Positions 59,337 through 64,000 of a stretch of 64,000 nt of DNA are shown here, one piece after another. The translations under genes and the position numbers were made by a program. The stretch covers positions 2,966,882-3,030,881 of the forward strand of contig NZ_CP042828.1 in assembly GCF_008000995.1 (NCBI RefSeq), in the 5' to 3' direction. Position 1 is the first letter of the stretch; the number at the start of each line of letters is the position of its first letter. Source of the DNA: Ruania zhangjianzhongii. Lineage in GTDB: Bacteria; Actinomycetota; Actinomycetes; Actinomycetales; Beutenbergiaceae. A model generated the notes under the pieces. It was given only the letters and a program-made list of their open reading frames with translations, searched no databases and was not told where the DNA came from.

Positions 59337-62051
59337 TCAGCTCAGGCTGCGCCGCCGTGTGAGGATGACGATAGCGCCTGCTCCCAGGAGCAGGAGCGAG
59401 AGCGTCGCCAGGTTCCCGGCGTCCGAACCCGTCTCCGGGAGGCTTCCGCCGGCGGGACCGGTGGTGTCAACCGCCGTCACCTGGAACATGGCCGACACCT
59501 GGTCGCCCTGCGCGGTGCTCGTCGCGACACCCTCGTGCGAGCCCACCTCGAAGTCGCTAGGAACCGTGAAGGTCCAGCTGACCACGCCGTCCGCATCCGC
59601 CGCCTGAGCGGTGAGCACTATCGGCGTCGAGTGGATCGTCGCGGAGACCATCTCACCCGGGTCGAAGCCCGAGGCGGAGAGGGTCTGCTGTTCACCCTGC
59701 TCGACCGTGTCGAGCTGGAACGACGCCGCCAGCGTGCGCGGCTCCTCCGGCTCGGGGTCCACCGGACCGGGGTCCACCGGACCGGGGTCCACCGGACCGG
59801 GGTCCACCGGACCGGGGTCCACCGGACCGGGGTCCACCGGACCGGGGTCCTCCGGACCCTCGACGATGGCGAGCGGGGTCGTCGCCTCCTGGCCCGTCTC
59901 CTCGTCGACGGCGACGATCGTGTAGCCGTCTCCGACCGCAGCGTCGGCCGGCACGTCCAGCACCGCCTCGAACGTGCCGTCAGCTCCCGCCGGGACCGTC
60001 ACGGGCTCACCGAGCACGTTGCCCTCGGCGTCGGCGAGGTGCAGGGTCACCATGCCGTCCGGTGTGAAGTCCGCACCGGTGACCGTCGTGGTCGCACCCC
60101 CCTCAGCGACCTCGGACGGGTCGGCGGTGATCGACGGCGTGATGGCGGTGAGCACCGTCAGCGGGGCCTGCGCCGGGGTACCCGTCGCGTTGTCGGTCCC
60201 GATGACCGTGTACTCGCCTGGGAGCGTGTCCATCTGGACGATCGCCGGCAGCGCGAAGCTCCCGGCCTCATCGGAGTTGACCACCACGGCACCACCCACG
60301 AGGTTGCCGTCGGCGTCGAAGAGTTCCACCGCCACCGTGCTGTCCGGTGTGTAGCCGGAGCCGACGATCTCGAGGGCGTCACCCGGGAAGACCTCGGAGG
60401 GGTCCACCTCGAGTACCGGGACGATCTCGGCCACGGCGCAGGCGTCCACGCGGACACCCGAGTTCCCCAGGCCGACACGACCCTCGACGCCCGTGAGCAG
60501 CAAGCTCAGTGCCGACACCTCGACCGAGGCGAGGACCTCGGTACCGTCGGACGTCGTGCACGTCGCCATCTCCTGGTGGTTCACCTGCAGGGAGAGGAGG
60601 TCGGTAAGCCCGGTGAACACCGGGGCCAGCCCCTCATCGATCGTCTGCGTGACCAACCCGGTCAAGATGTCGGTGATCAGCAACTCGTACACCGCGGTGC
60701 CCTCGTCACTGATGAGGAAGTCGTAAACCGTGCTGAAGATCGCGGCCACCTGGGGCCCGGCACTGTCGATAGAATTGGCGAGAGTCGAGCACAAGGCGGG
60801 CGCCGTCGGCCCCGAACAGTCGGTCTCGGCCGGCGGGAAGTTCCCAGCCGCCCCATCCCCCAGGCTGATCGGACCCCAGTCGACGTCGATGACGTCGCCG
60901 GGAAGCGGTCCCTGCTGGGACCACTCACAGGTGACGGTCACCGCGTGCACGGACGCCGCGACAGCCGCCGACATGAGCGCTGTCGCTTCCTCCATGATCT
61001 CTTCCACGCCCTCGGCGACCAGCGGGTACGTGGATTCGTCGATGAGTTCGGTGTTCGGCGCCAGACCGTTCAGGCCCGCGTCGTCACCGCCGGCCCACGG
61101 ATCGCTCCCGTCCACCAGGTGCTCGAGGTGGATCTCGACGGACCCCGTCGCGAAGTCGATGGTCACCAGCTGGTCCGCCGAGGTGATCGGTGCCCCCACC
61201 ACCGCGTCCACGATGTCGCCCTGCATGTTCGAGTCGACGCTGCATTCGGGTGCCGAAACACTGCCATTTCCAAGAGCCGCATCGAGTGCGTCCGTGTCAA
61301 AGGTCTGGGCGGTCAGGTCCTCGATGGTCGTGTCGACCTGACCGCCCAGATCGGAGATCTGCGCGGCGGCGTCCTCGATGAGCGGCGAGTGCGCGAAGAG
61401 CGACGCGTCCCCGGCGATGTACTGCCCGGGGCCGGTGCCCCCGCCATCCGGGTCGAGGAAGACACCATCCTCGGCGATCACCTCGGAGCCCATCGCTCCA
61501 AGTTCGAGATCGAGCTCGTCGACGGCGAGGCCGCTCAGCCCGCCGAGGCCGAGCGCGTCGGAGAACGACAGCAGGTCGATCGTCGTCGTGCCCCAGTCGG
61601 CCTCGGCGCTGTCCAGCGAAAGGCCGCCGTCCGGCCCGAGCAGGCCCGACGCCGCGTGCCCGTCCAGCGGCGAGGACGCCTCGCTGATGCTCGACAGCGC
61701 ACCGAGCTGACCGAAGTCCGCGAACTGGTCGATCGGGATCTCGAGGTCACCGAACGACAGGAGCTGGCCGCCGAGCAGGCTGACGTCCAGGGCTGCCTCG
61801 TTCGGGCCCGGGTTGGTCGGGAAGCCCGCTTCCGACTCCGCCGCGCCGAGGAGCTCCTGCTCCATCGTCGAGGACATGAGCACGCTCGCGCCGGCCTCGG
61901 CAGGGTCGTCCGGATAGTCGTCGAGTACCGCGGCGGCTGGGCCGCTCAGACCGGCGACGCCAAGTGCGGCGCCGACAGTGATCGCGACGGGGCGAAGCCA
62001 CCTGGCACGCCGTCGCTGCCGGTGTGGTGGTGGAGACAATTGCGTTCGCAT
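59337..62051 (-). CDS. LPETG-anchored surface protein (choice-of-anchor G-like)
   Basis: A 904-residue exported wall protein. A long signal peptide ends about residue 43 (LGVAGLSGPAAAVLDD). The N-terminal 520 residues form a large domain rich in Leu, Asp and Gly resembling choice-of-anchor G proteins (AALDVSLLGGQLLSFGDLEI). Two Ig-like repeats follow (VLEVDPSEVFPGDALEIVGS and ITADPSEVAEGGATTTVTG). A DPGPV linker leads to a last Ig-like domain. The end has the sortase signal SLPETGSDAG, a hydrophobic helix and RRRS. The adhesin-like role is inferred. GAGGAG lies about 12 bases before the ATG. It is the only cargo gene of the island. Confidence 0.9.
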   Translation of the reverse strand: MRTQLSPPPHRQRRRARWLRPVAITVGAALGVAGLSGPAAAVLDDYPDDPAEAGASVLMSSTMEQELLGAAESEAGFPTNPGPNEAALDVSLLGGQLLSFGDLEIPIDQFADFGQLGALSSISEASSPLDGHAASGLLGPDGGLSLDSAEADWGTTTIDLLSFSDALGLGGLSGLAVDELDLELGAMGSEVIAEDGVFLDPDGGGTGPGQYIAGDASLFAHSPLIEDAAAQISDLGGQVDTTIEDLTAQTFDTDALDAALGNGSVSAPECSVDSNMQGDIVDAVVGAPITSADQLVTIDFATGSVEIHLEHLVDGSDPWAGGDDAGLNGLAPNTELIDESTYPLVAEGVEEIMEEATALMSAAVAASVHAVTVTCEWSQQGPLPGDVIDVDWGPISLGDGAAGNFPPAETDCSGPTAPALCSTLANSIDSAGPQVAAIFSTVYDFLISDEGTAVYELLITDILTGLVTQTIDEGLAPVFTGLTDLLSLQVNHQEMATCTTSDGTEVLASVEVSALSLLLTGVEGRVGLGNSGVRVDACAVAEIVPVLEVDPSEVFPGDALEIVGSGYTPDSTVAVELFDADGNLVGGAVVVNSDEAGSFALPAIVQMDTLPGEYTVIGTDNATGTPAQAPLTVLTAITPSITADPSEVAEGGATTTVTGADFTPDGMVTLHLADAEGNVLGEPVTVPAGADGTFEAVLDVPADAAVGDGYTIVAVDEETGQEATTPLAIVEGPEDPGPVDPGPVDPGPVDPGPVDPGPVDPGPVDPEPEEPRTLAASFQLDTVEQGEQQTLSASGFDPGEMVSATIHSTPIVLTAQAADADGVVSWTFTVPSDFEVGSHEGVATSTAQGDQVSAMFQVTAVDTTGPAGGSLPETGSDAGNLATLSLLLLGAGAIVILTRRRSLS
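59754..59858 (-). repeat. 15-base tandem repeat encoding DPGPV
   Basis: Six identical copies and one variant of ggggtccaccggacc encode six DPGPV units and a degenerate one. They form a stiff Pro-rich spacer between the Ig-like domains of the surface protein. Confidence 0.93.
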
Positions 62052-62127
62052 CAAAGAAGGTCACTCCTCACGGGCGCGCCGCGCTCGCGGCGACAGGGAT
62101 GTTCCTGGGAAAGGCCACATCGGCCCG

Positions 62128-62244
62128 TTAGTCAGCGACCCCCGATCCGATCGACCGCGGTGAAGTCGCCGAGGATCGTCTGAGTCGCCGCGCGAAACGG
62201 CCGCCGTTGCTGGGTTGACCGGTGGCCTTGCGACGGGCAGTCAT
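62128..62244 (-). pseudogene. remnant of a small mobile-element ORF
   Basis: A 38-residue reading frame MTARRKATGQPSNGGRFA followed by Arg/Ser-rich nonsense and a TAA. The first 18 residues resemble the start of small proteins found on actinobacterial mobile elements (KKATGQ.NGGQFA). It begins with ATGA overlapping the stop of the ORF upstream. The rest of the coding region has been lost. Confidence 0.45.
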
Positions 62245-62405
62245 CTGCGCACCCCTAGTGCGATGTCGGCGACTTCGCGGACGCGACCGCCGGTGTCGAC
62301 GGCGCGCTGCACCGCGCCCACGCCAGAGACGTACATCGTCGGGCCGGCTCCGCTGAGGTCGACGAGCACCCGTCCCTCTTCGAGTGTGCTGGCGCCGTCA
62401 ACCAT
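62241..62405 (-). pseudogene. small ORF, probably a truncated mobile-element gene
   Basis: A 54-residue frame, MVDGASTLEEGRVLVDLSGA then GPTMYVSGVGAVQRAVDTGG and VREVADIALGVR. It reads in frame for at least 60 bases further upstream (TYTYTLGHDKLLG) into the broken integrase region, so its true start is lost. I do not recognise a family. It is followed with an ATGA overlap by another small remnant. Confidence 0.4.
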
Positions 62406-62596
62406 TCCCAGCAACTTATCGTGTCCAAGCGTATAAGTATAGGTCGTGCGCCGGTCCGGATCGCTGACGCCACGACATGGCTGTCTGGGTCGTTCGGATC
62501 GATGGGCTCGTACCAGCGGATCTGGTAGAGGGTGCGTCCGGCTGCATCCTGGTATTTGGTGACCGACCCGCGACCGTTTTCACGCTTGCGTTTCAT
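62255..62596 (-). pseudogene. truncated tyrosine integrase (N-terminus only)
   Basis: The first 40 residues (MKRKRENGRGSVTKYQDAAG, then RTLYQIRWYEPIDPNDPD) match the start of actinobacterial tyrosine integrases with an AP2-like arm-binding domain. After about residue 40 the frame is unrelated, Ser/Arg-rich sequence, and neither the core-binding nor the catalytic domain (Arg...HxxR...Tyr) is present. The breakpoint lies near 62473. The ATG overlaps the stop of the excisionase-like gene. Confidence 0.75.
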
Positions 62597-62811
62597 ACGA
62601 CGTCATTGAGCATGAGAATGTCGAGGACATGCCTGCGTGGGGTGAGCTTGCGGTCTCCAAACTCGACGTACTGAATCTGTCCTTCGTCCATCGCCGCGTA
62701 GACCGTTCGACGGTCGACGCCGAGGACGGCCGCAACCTCTCGAGCGGTGAGGGTCCCCTTCGCGGCGGCGACGAGCTCGGGCACGCTCTGGGCCTGGTCG
62801 TTGGTAGTCAT
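62593..62811 (-). CDS. excisionase-like helix-turn-helix protein
   Basis: A 72-residue HTH_17/excisionase-type protein: LTAREVAAVLGVDRRTVYAA followed by MDEGQIQYVEFGDRKLTPRR. It looks intact. Such proteins bind att arms and steer integrase toward excision. The ATG at 62811 is chosen because the longer frame runs across the att repeat. It is directly upstream of the broken integrase (ATGA overlap). Confidence 0.85.
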   Translation of the reverse strand: MTTNDQAQSVPELVAAAKGTLTAREVAAVLGVDRRTVYAAMDEGQIQYVEFGDRKLTPRRHVLDILMLNDVV

Positions 62812-62890
62812 GCCCGGGGTGTGTGCGGGTGGCCGGCGCTTTGACCCGGATGGTGCCGAACTTCCCTGTTCTACTGGCCACCCCTTGGGT

Positions 62891-62910
62891 GGGACCACAA
62901 ATGGGACCAC
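62891..62910. repeat. gggaccac direct repeat, possible Int/Xis arm sites
   Basis: gggaccac occurs at 62891-62898 and 62903-62910, a 12-base period, about 70 bases from attR. Short direct repeats next to att cores are typical of arm-type binding sites; no direct support here. Confidence 0.35.
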
Positions 62911-62976
62911 GGGGGGGTCGGAGACGGTCCGAGGATGTTGGAATCGTTGAGATTCCGGCACTCGGGCGACCCGTTC

Positions 62977-63009
62977 GGCGTGGGGGTTCAAGTCCCCCTC
63001 GGACACCGA
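62977..63009 (+). repeat. attR: second copy of the tRNA-Leu 3' end
   Basis: 33 bases identical to the tRNA-Leu(GAG) 3' end except that a run of six C is five C. The upstream tRNA half is absent, so it is not a tRNA gene. It marks the far end of the island. Confidence 0.85.
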
Positions 63010-63032
63010 TGTGATGTCTCGCGACATCGTGA

Positions 63033-63065
63033 ACGGCTGAACCCCGGTTGTGGGGGTTCAGCCGT
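63033..63065 (+). terminator. 13-bp hairpin, likely original tRNA-Leu terminator
   Basis: ACGGCTGAACCCC and GGGGTTCAGCCGT pair perfectly around a seven-base loop and are followed by TTTGTGG. It stands 24 bases beyond attR. This is where the tRNA's own terminator would be if the island were removed. Confidence 0.7.
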
Positions 63066-63269
63066 TTGTGGTTGGTCGTCGTGGGTGGCGTCGAGGCTGT
63101 GTTCGGTGAGGATCTCGCAGGCCGGCGACCGTGACACGCCCGAAGCGGATCGACGAGTCGGGTCCTTCCTTCCGGCCAGCAACACTCATAGTTCACCCCT
63201 CCGACTCGGCAAGTTCAAGCGCGCTCGGTATCGTCGCCTGGGCCACCCACCCCGCAGGACTGGAGAACC
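63066..63269. other. intergenic region before the GDPD gene
   Basis: About 200 bases with no recognisable gene, repeat or RNA structure. A weak purine-rich ribosome site is seen at the end. Confidence 0.5.
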
Positions 63270-64000
63270 ATGAAGGTCTATGCCCACCGCGGCGCCTCGA
63301 TCGAGCTGCCCGAGAACACCCTCGCCGCGTTCGCACGCGCGATCGAGATCGGTGCGGAAGGAATCGAGCTCGACACCTACCGGGCCAAAGATGGCACCGC
63401 CGTCGTGATCCACGACGACACCCTGGACCGGACGACCAGTGCGAGCGGTCCAGTCAAGGAGCGCACCGCCGTCGAACTCGGCGAAATCGACGCCGGCAAC
63501 GGCGAGAAGGTCCCTTCTCTTCAGGAGGTGCTAGCGCTGGCCGCCGGCAGGGTGCGGGTGAACATCGAGATCAAGGACCCCGAAGCGGTCGACGCGGTCA
63601 TCGAGACGGTCGCGAAGTTCGACAACCTCGACTGGTTCGCTTCTGGCGCACACTGGGATGCGCTCACCGACCTCCGCGAGCGCGTCGGCGCCGAGGTGTT
63701 CCCGCTGTCGCTGGGCATCGCCGAGAACGGCGCGAAGCTGATCGAGCGCTACCGTGACCAGCTCACCGACGACCAGGCCGCGAACGTCAAGACGTACGCG
63801 AGCGACTGGACTGTGGCACTTGAGCGAGCGCTGGCGATCGGCGCGTCCGGGCTGTCGATCTATGAGGTCGGCCTGACGTCCGAGATCATCGCGGCTATCC
63901 ACGCCGCCGGGCTCGAGGTCTGGGTCTGGACGATCAACGACCCTGCCCGTGCGCTGGAGATCGCAGCGATGGGGGCAGATGCCGTCTGCACCGATGCACC
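63270..64000 (+). CDS. glycerophosphodiester phosphodiesterase (C-terminus outside window)
   Basis: The first 243 residues of a GDPD-family phosphodiesterase, which hydrolyses glycerophosphodiesters to glycerol 3-phosphate and an alcohol. It begins MKVYAHRGASIELPENTLAA with the catalytic HRG, followed by AIEIGAEGIELDTYRAKDGT and VVIHDDTLDRTT, which hold the metal and second His ligands (HRG...ELD...HDDTLDRTT). VNIEIKDPEAVDA and VWVWTINDPARALEIAAMGA, then DAVCTD, are also typical. No signal peptide, so it is cytoplasmic. GGAG stands 4 bases before the ATG. Confidence 0.95.
   Translation, partial: MKVYAHRGASIELPENTLAAFARAIEIGAEGIELDTYRAKDGTAVVIHDDTLDRTTSASGPVKERTAVELGEIDAGNGEKVPSLQEVLALAAGRVRVNIEIKDPEAVDAVIETVAKFDNLDWFASGAHWDALTDLRERVGAEVFPLSLGIAENGAKLIERYRDQLTDDQAANVKTYASDWTVALERALAIGASGLSIYEVGLTSEIIAAIHAAGLEVWVWTINDPARALEIAAMGADAVCTDA

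Larger units (their letters stand above)
59064..63009. mobile_element. decayed genomic island at tRNA-Leu(GAG)
   Basis: The 3.9 kb between the tRNA and the second repeat of its 3' end holds an LPETG surface-protein gene, two remnant ORFs, a truncated integrase and an excisionase-like gene next to the distal repeat. Int and Xis overlap as ATGA, as in typical actinobacterial integrative elements. The native tRNA terminator seems to lie beyond attR. The integrase has lost its catalytic domain, so the element cannot excise by itself. Confidence 0.8.

Noticed and set aside
59127-62183. A plus-strand open frame of about 1000 codons opposite the LPETG protein
   Set aside because: It is Arg/His/Gly-rich nonsense antisense to a protein with signal peptide, repeats and sortase signal.
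62977-63009. A second tRNA-Leu gene
   Set aside because: Only the T arm and 3' acceptor are present; there is no D arm, anticodon arm or 5' acceptor.

Overview
The window is one contiguous stretch of a GC-rich actinobacterial chromosome. Three features point to Actinomycetota: a complete Pup-proteasome locus (dop, pup, prcB, prcA, pafA, an Mpa-type ATPase), the mycothiol gene mshC, and an ANTAR response regulator. The compact minus-strand gene order hisI-trpE...trpCBA-lgt-gltBD-pyk, DUF5703 and a TIGR02234-like Trp-operon membrane protein fit a member of Micrococcales. That assignment is inferred from gene content and order; no rRNA gene is present to confirm it.

Layout. 1-6.8 kb: partial rpsA, a SAM methyltransferase, polA, a MenI-like thioesterase, a GNAT protein, a PdtaR-like regulator and tRNA-Leu(CAA). 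6.9-18 kb, all minus strand: gltB-gltD-pyk, three paralogous lipoproteins and a lone arginine deiminase. 18.2-32.6 kb, mostly minus strand: a his/trp block (FKBP lipoprotein, hisF, a two-subunit ABC exporter, hisI, trpE, four small membrane proteins, trpC, trpB, trpA, lgt) in which many stop and start codons overlap as ATGA or GTGA. 32.6-43.6 kb: the Pup-proteasome locus, interrupted by a plus-strand AbiEi/DUF559-like nuclease candidate with unusual intergenic repeats beside it, then trmI, a site-2 protease and a HAD hydrolase. 43.8-53.6 kb: a flavin oxidoreductase, a PAC2 protein, mshC, uppP, an aldo/keto reductase, two small proteins and two metallopeptidases. 53.6-59 kb: a probable 6C-type small RNA, trmL, an NTF2-like gene broken by a one-base frameshift, a secreted subtilase, a DUF2510-scramblase protein and tRNA-Leu(GAG). 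59-63 kb: a small, decayed genomic island integrated at the 3' end of that tRNA. The island carries an LPETG-anchored surface protein, remnant ORFs, a truncated integrase and an intact excisionase-like gene, and ends in a second copy of the tRNA 3' end. The window closes with the start of a glycerophosphodiester phosphodiesterase.

How the genes work together. PafA attaches Pup, which Dop first deamidates (this Pup ends in GGQ), to target lysines. Mpa, which ends in the usual QYL, feeds pupylated proteins to the PrcA/PrcB core. TrpE, TrpC, TrpB and TrpA cover most of tryptophan synthesis; trpD and a PRA isomerase lie elsewhere. GltBD makes glutamate from glutamine and 2-oxoglutarate.

The least explained elements are the tRNA-Leu island, the tandem lipoprotein trio, the nuclease-like gene inside the proteasome locus with its adjoining repeats, and the broken NTF2-like gene. 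No CRISPR array or insertion sequence was seen.
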